A DNA stretch of 11,464 nucleotides, taken from positions 1-11,464 of the forward strand of contig CAJLGW010000062.1 of assembly GCA_905206345.1 (NCBI GenBank). Reading direction: 5' to 3'. A program made the position numbers and the translations under genes. Below are positions 1-6,370 of this stretch, in pieces (within the stretch, counting starts at the first letter, position 1; every line of letters starts with the position of its first letter). Below the pieces are notes generated by a model. It was not told the DNA's origin. It made no database searches and was given only the letters and a program-made list of their open reading frames with translations. Source of the stretch: an uncultured Sutterella sp. Its GTDB lineage: Bacteria > Pseudomonadota > Gammaproteobacteria > Burkholderiales > Burkholderiaceae_F.

Positions 1-40
1 GTTGGTTGTATTTCCAGTGAAAGTAGGACATTGCCTGGCT
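1..40 (+). rRNA. rrf: 5S ribosomal RNA, 3' end (partial)
   Basis: The first 40 bases match the conserved 3' part of bacterial 5S rRNA. The loop E/helix IV region reads GTGAAAGTAGGACATTGCC, comparable to the E. coli GCGAGAGTAGGGAACTGCC, and is followed by the closing-helix strand CCTGGCT. The gene enters from the left edge and its 5' two thirds lie outside the window. It is followed eight bases later by a strong terminator, as expected for the last gene of an rrn operon. The call rests on recalled 5S sequence, not an alignment; the exact 3' end is uncertain by a few bases. Confidence 0.82.
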
Positions 41-48
41 CCCCATTC

Positions 49-80
49 AAAAGCCCTGAAGTGAAAACTTCAGGGCTTTT
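49..80 (+). terminator. rRNA operon terminator
   Basis: A perfect 14-bp inverted repeat (arms 49-62 and 67-80) encloses a GAAA tetraloop, and the 3' arm ends in TTTT. It sits just after the 5S rRNA end and is the natural terminator of that operon. The stem also begins with AAAA, so it could work in both directions, but no gene comes toward it from the right. Confidence 0.9.
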
Positions 81-141
81 AGTCTTTCTAGACTCCCAAA
101 ATAGAAATAAACTTTAACAATCAGAGTCTGATGAGAATGTT

Positions 142-978
142 ATGTCGTTAGGTCTAGTGGTTGAAGGCGGTGGCGTTCGTGCGATGTACGCTGCCGGTGT
201 TTTGGATGTTCTTTCTGATCTCCAGATTCATTTTGATGGTGTGATCGGTGTCTCTGCGGGCGCTATCCATGGTTGCTCTTTTGTCTCCGGTCAAAAGGGT
301 CGCAGCCTTCGGTACTACAAGCGATTCATTTCTGATGACAGGTTCTTTAGCCTTAAAACACTCATTAAAACAGGCAATATTGTTGATACTCAATTTTGTT
401 ATCACGACATTCCTGAAAAACTCGATGTCTTTGATGAAGCTGCATTTGAAGCTTCAGGAACTCGATTTTTTGTTGGTTGTAGTAACGTTGAAACAGGTGA
501 ACCTGAATACCTTGAACTCAAAAACATGTTTGAGGAGATAGAGGGTTTAAGAGCTTCGGCCTCATTACCTTATCTTTCTAAGATCGTTGAGTTCCGAGGC
601 TTGAAACTGCTCGATGGCGGTTGCGTTGATAGAATTCCCGTTAAAGCCTTTCAAAAGATGGGATTCGATCGAAATGTCGTTGTCTTAACTCAACCCCGAA
701 CGCATAAAGTTAAAGATCGGGATGCCTGCTTAGCCCCTCTTTTTTACCGTCAATACCCCGAGTTCTGTCAGGCATTTAAAAGCTCTTCTCAAACATATGA
801 AGAGGCTCAACGTTATATTGAAGCGGAAGAAAAAGCAGGGAGAGTATTTGTTATCCGACCGCAAACATCCTTAAATGTCGGTCGTTTGACGAGAGACCCA
901 GAGGCTGTTCAATACGCCTATAATTGTGGAGTAAGGGACGCTCAAGCAAAGCTCAATGATTTATTGCGATGGGCATGA
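142..978 (+). CDS. Patatin-family phospholipase (YjjU-like)
   Basis: This 278-residue protein is a patatin-like serine acyl hydrolase, expected to release fatty acids from phospholipids or other lipid esters. The three family signatures are visible: the glycine-rich oxyanion loop GGGVR (residues 9-13), the nucleophile elbow GVSAG with Ser38 (36-40), and the DGG motif with Asp158 (158-160), giving the Ser-Asp dyad. The length and the early position of the motifs fit the YjjU subgroup (about 280-350 residues). No signal peptide or membrane helix is seen, so it is probably cytoplasmic or peripherally bound. The ATG at 142 has only a weak GAG-type ribosome site, but it places the oxyanion loop at the usual distance from the N-terminus. 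The gene stands alone behind the rRNA terminator and looks more AT-rich than the hydrogenase genes. Family confident; physiological substrate unknown. Confidence 0.9.
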   Translation: MSLGLVVEGGGVRAMYAAGVLDVLSDLQIHFDGVIGVSAGAIHGCSFVSGQKGRSLRYYKRFISDDRFFSLKTLIKTGNIVDTQFCYHDIPEKLDVFDEAAFEASGTRFFVGCSNVETGEPEYLELKNMFEEIEGLRASASLPYLSKIVEFRGLKLLDGGCVDRIPVKAFQKMGFDRNVVVLTQPRTHKVKDRDACLAPLFYRQYPEFCQAFKSSSQTYEEAQRYIEAEEKAGRVFVIRPQTSLNVGRLTRDPEAVQYAYNCGVRDAQAKLNDLLRWA

Positions 979-1007
979 AAAAGGCGTGCTTTCATATAAA
1001 CACGCCT
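977..1007 (-). terminator. Terminator of the 78-residue membrane protein gene
   Basis: Arms AGGCGTG (982-988) and CACGCCT (1001-1007) form a 7-bp stem, extendable by TTT/AAA pairs across one bulged base. Read on the minus strand, the stem is followed directly by TTTTT (977-981). The plus strand has no T run after it, so it mainly stops the minus-strand gene. It overlaps the last bases of the convergent phospholipase gene. Confidence 0.72.
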
Positions 1008-1026
1008 CCACAGATCAACTGGGCCA

Positions 1027-1263
1027 TTAATGAGCAAGCAAATTGGCCACACCCGCACCTAAGACCGTCCCTAAAAGCAACCATCCGGTGCATGCACGGT
1101 TGCTTACGCGATTAACAACCGTACCGACAAATAATCGCTTTTCACTTTTCTGTTTGCCTTGAATTCTGGAAATTTTTCTAACACGATAGACCGCCCAGAA
1201 AACAGAAGTAAACAATGCAAAGAGAAAAATCGCTTGAAGCAATAAGAGTAAATGCGAGCGCAT
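1027..1263 (-). CDS. Small two-helix membrane protein, unknown function
   Basis: This 78-residue protein is not recognised. It shows two hydrophobic segments, about residues 4-25 (LLLLLQAIFLFALF region) and 60-77, separated by a strongly basic loop (about 27-45, rich in Arg and Lys). That predicts a small inner-membrane hairpin with the basic loop in the cytoplasm. It is likely a true gene: an excellent ribosome-binding site AAGGAGG (minus strand, 1271-1277) lies seven bases before the ATG, and the reading frame ends shortly before a terminator on the same strand. The ribosome site can pair with an upstream CTCCT (plus-strand AGGAG 1284-1288 with CTCCT 1272-1276), which could modulate translation. 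The neighbouring genes give no clue to function. Confidence 0.7.
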   Translation of the reverse strand: MRSHLLLLLQAIFLFALFTSVFWAVYRVRKISRIQGKQKSEKRLFVGTVVNRVSNRACTGWLLLGTVLGAGVANLLAH

Positions 1264-1296
1264 AAGAGACCCTCCTTTTTGAGAGGAGCTCTTTAA

Positions 1297-1326
1297 TTGT
1301 ATAGGTTCAGACTTATTTTGTATATT
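1297..1326 (+). promoter_or_regulatory. Candidate promoter of the hydrogenase operon
   Basis: TTGTAT (1297-1302) and TATATT (1321-1326) are separated by 18 bp. The -10 matches the sigma-70 consensus at five of six positions, the -35 at only three. The predicted start of transcription falls just before the palindrome at 1338-1349. A second AT-rich -10-like element (TTAAAAT, about 1376-1382) has no good -35. Weak evidence. Confidence 0.3.
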
Positions 1327-1337
1327 AATATTAGGGT

Positions 1338-1349
1338 TTTCGGCCGAAA
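1338..1349. promoter_or_regulatory. 12-bp palindrome, possible operator
   Basis: TTTCGGCCGAAA is a perfect 12-bp palindrome in the gap between the divergently oriented small membrane protein gene and the hydrogenase operon. It is placed where a repressor would block the candidate promoter. The cognate regulator is not known and the sequence is not a motif I recognise. Confidence 0.35.
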
Positions 1350-1363
1350 GTAGCTAAAAGGCA

Positions 1364-1396
1364 ACACATAATGATTTAAAATAGCCCCCTATGTGT
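1364..1396. promoter_or_regulatory. Inverted repeat ACACATA-N19-TATGTGT upstream of the hydrogenase operon
   Basis: Perfect 7-bp arms lie at 1364-1370 and 1390-1396, with 19 bases between them. The arm centres are about 26 bp apart, so they could be two half-sites on one face of the DNA, or the arms of a leader hairpin ending about 28 bases before the operon's start codon. It is not a match to an FNR or Rex box as I know them. Confidence 0.35.
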
Positions 1397-1424
1397 ATGT
1401 ATTTTTAAACAGAGGGTGAGAGCA

Positions 1425-3431
1425 ATGACTCCGTTGATTTTCGGTGTATGGGATGGCAAGTTCTATGACAATCGCCAAACCTATGCCCCTACGTCACCTG
1501 ACGAGATTCCGTTAGATCAGTTTTCTCAATTCAATCCCGGCAACCCGATCATGTCATTTGTTTGTGATCGCGGTTTCTTAGTTTTAGATCGTCGTGCGAA
1601 TTTAGCCTTCTCTCTTTGGCGCTATTACGAACGCGCAGAGCGGGAAACGTGTGGTAAATGCACGCCGTGTCGTATTGGTGTTTCTGTTATTGCCGATGCC
1701 TTAACGAAAACGGTTAAGGGGCAAGCCAAGGATGTCGATTGGGATTTTGTCGAGTCTATCGCCCTTCAAATGAAAGAGACAAGTTTGTGCGGCATTGGGA
1801 TGACGACACCCGAAGCCCTTCTCGGAGCATTGAAGTACTGTCCGGAAGAGCTTAAAAATGCGATGCCTGTGCCCGCGAACGTCTATGACTATTACACGCT
1901 CTTGACGGCTCCTTGCGTAGAAGCGTGTCCAGCTCACGTTGATGTGCCGCGCTACATTGACTACATTAAGTCGGGGGAACCGGAAATGTCCGCCGCCGTG
2001 CTTTTGAAGCACTATCCGTTGGTGGGCAGTTGTGGTCGAGTTTGTGTTCGTTATTGCGAAAAGGCTTGCCACCGCGGTTTGTTGGACGAACCTGTTGATA
2101 TCAAGAATTTGAAGCGCTACGCCGCGGATGCCACGGGCAATATGCGTGAACTCTTTGCTCAAGCCTATCAACAAACCAACCCCTTAAGTCCTCGTGTGGC
2201 CGTGGTGGGGGCGGGCCCTGCCGGTATTAACTGCGCTTATCACTTATTGCTCCAAGGCTATAAGGTCGATATCTTTGAAGCCAACTCTCATGCCGGTGGC
2301 ATGGCTCAAGTGGGTATTCCTCAATATCGCTTACCTAAAGGTTTGCTTGAAAGTGAAACGGAAGTGATCACTCAATTGGGCGGTCGTTACCACTTCCGTC
2401 AACGTTTGGGTTACGACTTCTCCTTAACGGACCTCTTTAATAAGGGTTACAACGCCATCTTTATTGGTGTGGGTTGCTCCAAGGGGATGTATCTCGGTCT
2501 TGAGAACGAAGATACGGAATTGGATGGCTACTTTAACGGCATTGATTTCTTGCACAAGGTCGAAAGCTCTGTCTCGGGTCATCGTCCGATGAAGTTAAAG
2601 GGTGACGTGGTGGTCGTCGGTGGCGGCAACGTCGCCATGGACTGCGCTCGCTCGGCCGTTCGTATGACAGACGGCACGGTGCACGTCGTTTACCGTCGTA
2701 CGGAAGAAAGCATGCCGGCTGACCACGAAGAAGTCGTAGCAGCTAAAGCTGAAGGCATCCAATTCCATTTCTTGTCTTTGCAAAAAGAAATTATGAGTGA
2801 AGATGGTCACGTGACGGGTTTAAAGATTTCTTCCATGCGTGAAGAAATGGTTCCCGGCAGCAAGCGCGGGAAGTTAATTGAAATCGATGGCACGGAACGT
2901 GTCCTTAGCTGTGACAACTTGATCGCCGCTATCGGTCAACGTTTGGATCAAAGCGTGCTCTGTGACGATGATGGCATTATCTTTGACCGTCGTGGCAATA
3001 TCCAAGTATCTGACGCCTTGGCAACAACGCGTCCCGGCGTTTTCGCAGGCGGCGACTCTGCCACGGGTCCGACCACTTTGATTGACGGTATGGCCCAGGG
3101 TCAAATTGCCGCTCAATCTATTCACGAATACTTAACGCGCGGTTCCGTTGGCTTTGTTGCCCGTCGACGCATGAGTCAGTTGATTAAAGACGGACACCGC
3201 ATGAGCCGCAACGGCAAACCTTTTGATTTGTGTACGCAAGAGCGCTACAAATTAAAAACCTTGACGATTGAAGAACGCAAGGGCAATTTCGAAGAAGTGG
3301 ACCTTTCCATGAGTGATGAAGATGCCATTCGTGAAGCCAATCGTTGTATACGTTGTTACCGTATTTATGGCGTTGTGACCCAATTGCCGATTCCTGGTAA
3401 TACGAGCCACACTCAAAATCATGCCGTCTAA
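1425..3431 (+). CDS. NuoF-like iron-sulfur domain fused to GltD-type NAD(P)H:FAD oxidoreductase; hydrogenase electron-transfer subunit
   Basis: This protein (668 residues from ATG 1425) probably passes electrons between NAD(P)H and the [FeFe] hydrogenase encoded 11 bases downstream. Residue numbers count from a GTG at 1416. The N-terminal part retains only the C-terminal 4Fe-4S domain of NuoF: CGKCTPC (Cys79, 82, 85) and Cys125 in LCGIG. The FMN/NADH domain of NuoF is absent. Residues 160-240 form the helical iron-sulfur domain of the GltD/dihydropyrimidine dehydrogenase type, with Cys167, 171, 206, 210, 214 and 218. The flavin domain follows: GAGPAG (265-270) for FAD, GGGNVAMD (402-409) for NAD(P)H, and GVFAGGDSATGP (541-552) for FAD. 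A short CIRC (644-647) ends it. I prefer ATG 1425 because GAGGGTGA lies correctly before it; the GTG has no ribosome site. Cofactor preference (NADH or NADPH) is not decidable here. Confidence 0.88.
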   Translation: MTPLIFGVWDGKFYDNRQTYAPTSPDEIPLDQFSQFNPGNPIMSFVCDRGFLVLDRRANLAFSLWRYYERAERETCGKCTPCRIGVSVIADALTKTVKGQAKDVDWDFVESIALQMKETSLCGIGMTTPEALLGALKYCPEELKNAMPVPANVYDYYTLLTAPCVEACPAHVDVPRYIDYIKSGEPEMSAAVLLKHYPLVGSCGRVCVRYCEKACHRGLLDEPVDIKNLKRYAADATGNMRELFAQAYQQTNPLSPRVAVVGAGPAGINCAYHLLLQGYKVDIFEANSHAGGMAQVGIPQYRLPKGLLESETEVITQLGGRYHFRQRLGYDFSLTDLFNKGYNAIFIGVGCSKGMYLGLENEDTELDGYFNGIDFLHKVESSVSGHRPMKLKGDVVVVGGGNVAMDCARSAVRMTDGTVHVVYRRTEESMPADHEEVVAAKAEGIQFHFLSLQKEIMSEDGHVTGLKISSMREEMVPGSKRGKLIEIDGTERVLSCDNLIAAIGQRLDQSVLCDDDGIIFDRRGNIQVSDALATTRPGVFAGGDSATGPTTLIDGMAQGQIAAQSIHEYLTRGSVGFVARRRMSQLIKDGHRMSRNGKPFDLCTQERYKLKTLTIEERKGNFEEVDLSMSDEDAIREANRCIRCYRIYGVVTQLPIPGNTSHTQNHAV

Positions 3432-3442
3432 AGGGGAGCATC

Positions 3443-5293
3443 ATGGAAAATTTTGCTTGGTTTAACGGCCAAAAGATTGAATTTACGCCGGGTGAAACGA
3501 TTTTAACGGTAGCAAAAGCCCACGGAATCTTTATTCCGACGCTTTGCGCCTATATGCCTTTGAATCACACGCCGGGTACGTGCCGCATGTGTTTGGTGGA
3601 AGTCTTTGAAGAAGGTGAGGAAACCGGTCGAATTGTGACGGCTTGTACAACGCCCTTAAAACCCAATCAAAGGATCTTTACTCGTAACGAACGTGTTCGA
3701 AGCATGCAACGCTTGCAAATGAACATGCTCTTTGCCGATCACGATCAAGATTGTAAGAGCTGTGCCCGACACGGTGACTGTGAATTGCAAGACGTTGCTC
3801 TTTTTATTGGGATGCAACGTACGCCTTTTGCCGGTCACTATTTAACGAAGCGCCCCTTTGACGATACCTCTGCCGGCATCGTTCGTGATGTCAATAAGTG
3901 CATCCGTTGCGGCCGTTGCGTGGAAGTGTGTCGTCAAGTGCAAGGTATTGGCGCATTGACGATTGCCGACTTTGGTTTGATGAGTGGCGTCGGTATGACC
4001 GGTGCCAAGAATTGGGTGGATTCGGAAAAGTGTGTTCAATGCGGTCAATGCACGCTCGTTTGCCCGACGGGTGCCTTGAGTGAAAAGGATGAAAACGACA
4101 AAGTCCTTCGCATGATCGATGACCCGGAAATCACGACGGTCTTTCAAATTGCGCCGTCAGTGCGGGTGACCTTGGGTGAAGAGTTCGGGTTACCGACGGG
4201 GGCAAATGTCGAAGGCATGATTGTGAGCGCACTTCGTCAAATCGGTGCTGACTATGTGATGGACACGAATTTCGCAGCCGACATGGTGATTATGGAAGAA
4301 GGCACGGAATTCTTAACGCGCCTTCAAGCCCGCCAAAAGGGGGAACCGGTTGCCTTGCCGATGTTTACGTCGTGCTGCCCGGGTTGGGTTAATTTCGTTG
4401 AAAAGCACGTTCCGATGATCATGGAATACTTGTCAACGACGCGTTCGCCTCAAGCGGTCTTTGGTGCTTTGGCTAAGGAATTCTTGCCTGAAAAGTTGGG
4501 GGTGAAAAAAGAAAACCTTCGTGTGATTTCGGTCATGCCCTGTACGGCCAAAAAGGGTGAAGCACAACGCGATACGTTGATGCGTGAACCGGAACTCTAT
4601 GACGTTGATGCCGTCTTGACGGTTCGTGAGTTGGCCAAACTCATCCGTCGTAGTGGTTTGCACCTCAAAAATTGCGAACCGCAAGCGTACGATAGCAACG
4701 CGCATTTCACGAACTATTCCGGTGCAGGTGCCATTTTCGGCACGACGGGTGGCGTGATGGAAGCAGCGATTCGTACGCTTTATAGCCTCACCCACGAAGG
4801 CGCAACCTTGGCTCCGATTGTCTATACGCCCGTACGCGGCTTAGACGGTGTAAAGGAATCGGTGGTAAACCTTGGACCTTATGGTGACGTTCGTATCGCA
4901 GTGGTGCACGGTTTAAGTCGTACAAACGCATTGTTAGAAAGCATGAGTCGAGGCGAAGTCGTCTATGACTTTGTTGAAGTGATGGCTTGCCCCGGCGGTT
5001 GCATTGCCGGCGGTGGTACGCCTCGCAAGAAAAATCGCTATCAACCCTTTGCCCAAGTGCGTCAAGAAGCGCTTTACGACATCGATGAAAAGATGACGCT
5101 TCGTGAGTCTCACAAGAATCCTCAAGTCATTGCGATGTATGAGGAGAATTTGGGAGAACCGGGCAGTCACATTGCCCACGAAATGCTTCACTGTGAATAT
5201 CGCAGCAAGAAACGTGATCGTGTGAGCCCGCAAGTGCGAAGACTTTGGCAATTGTTAGGCAAACGCTATACACAGCCGAAGAAAACGCGCTAA
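3443..5293 (+). CDS. hydA: [FeFe] hydrogenase, large multi-cluster form (group A2-like)
   Basis: This 616-residue enzyme reversibly interconverts protons and H2. N-terminal relay: a 2Fe-2S domain (Cys35, 47, 50, 68), a His-Cys3 4Fe-4S site (His100, Cys104, 107, 113), and two ferredoxin clusters (Cys153, 156, 159, 163; Cys197, 200, 203, 207). The catalytic domain has all three H-cluster motifs: TSCCPGW (309-315), MPCTAKK (365-371) and EVMACPGGC (512-520), giving ligands Cys312, 367, 516 and 520. The proton path known from Clostridium CpI appears intact by motif alignment: Cys311, Glu286, Ser331, Glu289, Arg293. The small-subunit-like C-terminal region (about 535-588) is present. One oddity is GGGTP after the third motif, where GGGQP is usual. 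GGGGAG precedes the ATG, and the gene is co-transcribed with the oxidoreductase upstream. No signal peptide, so cytoplasmic. The maturases HydE, HydF and HydG must be encoded elsewhere. Confidence 0.95.
   Translation: MENFAWFNGQKIEFTPGETILTVAKAHGIFIPTLCAYMPLNHTPGTCRMCLVEVFEEGEETGRIVTACTTPLKPNQRIFTRNERVRSMQRLQMNMLFADHDQDCKSCARHGDCELQDVALFIGMQRTPFAGHYLTKRPFDDTSAGIVRDVNKCIRCGRCVEVCRQVQGIGALTIADFGLMSGVGMTGAKNWVDSEKCVQCGQCTLVCPTGALSEKDENDKVLRMIDDPEITTVFQIAPSVRVTLGEEFGLPTGANVEGMIVSALRQIGADYVMDTNFAADMVIMEEGTEFLTRLQARQKGEPVALPMFTSCCPGWVNFVEKHVPMIMEYLSTTRSPQAVFGALAKEFLPEKLGVKKENLRVISVMPCTAKKGEAQRDTLMREPELYDVDAVLTVRELAKLIRRSGLHLKNCEPQAYDSNAHFTNYSGAGAIFGTTGGVMEAAIRTLYSLTHEGATLAPIVYTPVRGLDGVKESVVNLGPYGDVRIAVVHGLSRTNALLESMSRGEVVYDFVEVMACPGGCIAGGGTPRKKNRYQPFAQVRQEALYDIDEKMTLRESHKNPQVIAMYEENLGEPGSHIAHEMLHCEYRSKKRDRVSPQVRRLWQLLGKRYTQPKKTR
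5245..5272 (+). promoter_or_regulatory. Candidate ribB promoter inside the end of hydA
   Basis: TTGGCA (5245-5250), a 16-bp spacer and TATACA (5267-5272) lie inside the last codons of hydA. This is the right place to start a transcript just before the riboswitch at about 5303. An alternative -10, TAAAAT (5291-5296), overlaps the hydA stop codon but lacks a -35. Without such a promoter, the riboswitch would be part of the hydrogenase transcript. Confidence 0.4.
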
Positions 5294-5302
5294 AATGCGT
5301 AA

Positions 5303-5440
5303 CTGACTCAGGGCGGGGTGAAATTCCCCACCGGTGGTAATAGTCCACGAGCGCACGCCTCGAAGTTTACTTTCGAGGCGTGGTCAGTTGAATCGGTGCA
5401 ATTCCGATACCGACGGTACAGTCCGGATGAAAGAGTAGCG
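5303..5440 (+). promoter_or_regulatory. FMN riboswitch (RFN element)
   Basis: The conserved RFN blocks appear in order: CAGGGCGGGGTGAAATTCCC (about 5309-5328), CCGGTGGTA, CCACGAGCGC, GGTCAG, ATTCCGATACCGACGG, and CAGTCCGGATGAAAGAGTAG ending at 5438. The closing helix pairs ACTC (5306-5309) with GAGT (5433-5436). The variable arm is a long hairpin with 11-bp arms (5354-5364 and 5372-5382). The RNA senses FMN and represses riboflavin genes when it is plentiful; here it precedes ribB. It begins only about ten bases after the hydA stop. Confidence 0.97.
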
Positions 5441-5486
5441 CTAAGGCGTTCCAGCATTAGCGTGCGGGTTTTGCCGTTCCTGGCAT

Positions 5487-5547
5487 GATCCTTTCCCCCT
5501 GATGCAATTTTTCAATGAAATTTCTTCTTTAAGAAAGGACGATCATG
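5487..5547 (+). promoter_or_regulatory. Riboswitch expression platform with anti-Shine-Dalgarno
   Basis: The ribB ribosome site GAAAGGA (5533-5539, six bases before the ATG) can pair fully with TCCTTTC at 5489-5495. A competing small hairpin TTTCTT/AAGAAA (5521-5526 and 5531-5536) also touches the ribosome site. The riboswitch is followed by CGCTAA/TTAGCG (5439-5444, 5457-5462), but I see no stem directly followed by a long T run. This favours control of translation initiation over termination. Pairing seen by eye; no folding was computed. Confidence 0.5.
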
Positions 5548-6198
5548 CATCAGTCTGAAAACCTTTTAATGCGTTACGGCAACGACAGTTTGGTTCGAGT
5601 CGAACGCGCTTTAAATGACTTGCGCGCCGGTAAAGGCGTGATGGTCGTTGATGACGAAGATCGCGAAAACGAAGGCGATTTGATTCTTTCCTCCCAATTT
5701 TTGACCGTTGAACAAATGGCTTTGATGATCCGTGAGTGCTCCGGTATTGTCTGCGTTTGTTTGCGTGATGAAGACTGTCGCCGTTTGCAATTAGACCAAA
5801 TGGTCGCCAATAACACCAATACCCAAGGCACGGCCTTTACGGTTTCCATTGAAGCTGCTCACGGTTGCACAACCGGTGTGAGCGCTGCCGACCGCGTTAC
5901 GACCATTAAGGCGGCGGCTAATCCCGAAGGTAAGCCCGAAGATCTTTTGCGCCCCGGTCACGTCTATCCGTTGCGCGCTCGTACGGGTGGCGTGCTTGAG
6001 CGTCGCGGTCACACCGAAGCCACGGTGGACTTGATGCGTTTAGCAGGTCTTAATCCCGCCGGTGTTTTGTGCGAATTGATGAATGTCGATGGCACAATGG
6101 CCAAGTTGCCTGAAGTGTGCGCTTTTGCCGATAAGCATGATTTGTGCGTGATTTCTGTGGAAGATTTGGTGACTTATCGCCAAACGCAACAATGCTAG
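5545..6198 (+). CDS. ribB: 3,4-dihydroxy-2-butanone 4-phosphate synthase
   Basis: RibB converts ribulose 5-phosphate to 3,4-dihydroxy-2-butanone 4-phosphate plus formate, supplying the four-carbon unit for riboflavin and thus FMN and FAD. At 217 residues it matches stand-alone E. coli RibB in length; no GTP cyclohydrolase II domain is fused to it. The metal- and substrate-binding acidic loop DDEDRENEGD (36-45) is intact, as are TTGVSAADR (109-117), RPGH (136-139), HTEA (156-159) and GVLCE (173-177). It is a soluble, cytoplasmic, normally dimeric enzyme. AAAGGA precedes the ATG by six bases. Expression is under the FMN riboswitch directly upstream, and a terminator follows, so it is probably a single-gene unit, possibly also reached by readthrough from the hydrogenase operon. 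Confidence 0.97.
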   Translation: MHQSENLLMRYGNDSLVRVERALNDLRAGKGVMVVDDEDRENEGDLILSSQFLTVEQMALMIRECSGIVCVCLRDEDCRRLQLDQMVANNTNTQGTAFTVSIEAAHGCTTGVSAADRVTTIKAAANPEGKPEDLLRPGHVYPLRARTGGVLERRGHTEATVDLMRLAGLNPAGVLCELMNVDGTMAKLPEVCAFADKHDLCVISVEDLVTYRQTQQC

Positions 6199-6223
6199 TC
6201 ACAAAGAGGTTAAACACTAAGGG

Positions 6224-6250
6224 GCCAGTCGCAAGACTGGCTTTTTCTTT
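6224..6250 (+). terminator. Terminator of ribB
   Basis: GCCAGTC (6224-6230) and GACTGGC (6235-6241) form a 7-bp stem with a GCAA tetraloop, followed by TTTTTCTTT. This is a classic intrinsic terminator 26 bases after the ribB stop codon. Confidence 0.93.
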
Positions 6251-6293
6251 ATCTGTGCAATAAGGAAAAGTCCCTAGTGAATGCGACCGGTCT

Positions 6294-6350
6294 AGTCGTT
6301 TCGACTTATAGGAAGTCTGGGCAATTTCGAGCATAATAGGGGAGTCGAAA
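6294..6350. promoter_or_regulatory. Repeated AGTCG/CGACT dyads upstream of metQ
   Basis: AGTCG-TTT-CGACT (6294-6306) is a compact dyad, and AGTCGAAA (6343-6350) repeats its half-site in the opposite sense to TTTCGACT (6299-6306), an exact 8-bp match. A further TTTCGA lies at 6325-6330. A -10-like CATAAT (6332-6337) falls between them without a clear -35. The arrangement suggests an operator flanking the metQ promoter. It does not resemble the MetJ box as I know it (repeats of AGACGTCT), although the core is similar in style. Confidence 0.35.
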
Positions 6351-6370
6351 ATTTCCCTTTTGGAGCATTC

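Noticed and set aside
1416..1424. GTG start three codons before the ATG of the NuoF-GltD fusion gene
   Set aside because: No ribosome-binding site precedes the GTG, while GAGGGTGA is well placed for the ATG at 1425.
1701..2174. Minus-strand frame of 157 codons inside the NuoF-GltD fusion gene
   Set aside because: It is antisense to well-conserved cysteine motifs and shows no ribosome site or family signature.
4433..4795. Minus-strand frame of 120 codons inside hydA
   Set aside because: It is antisense to the H-cluster domain, with no supporting signals.
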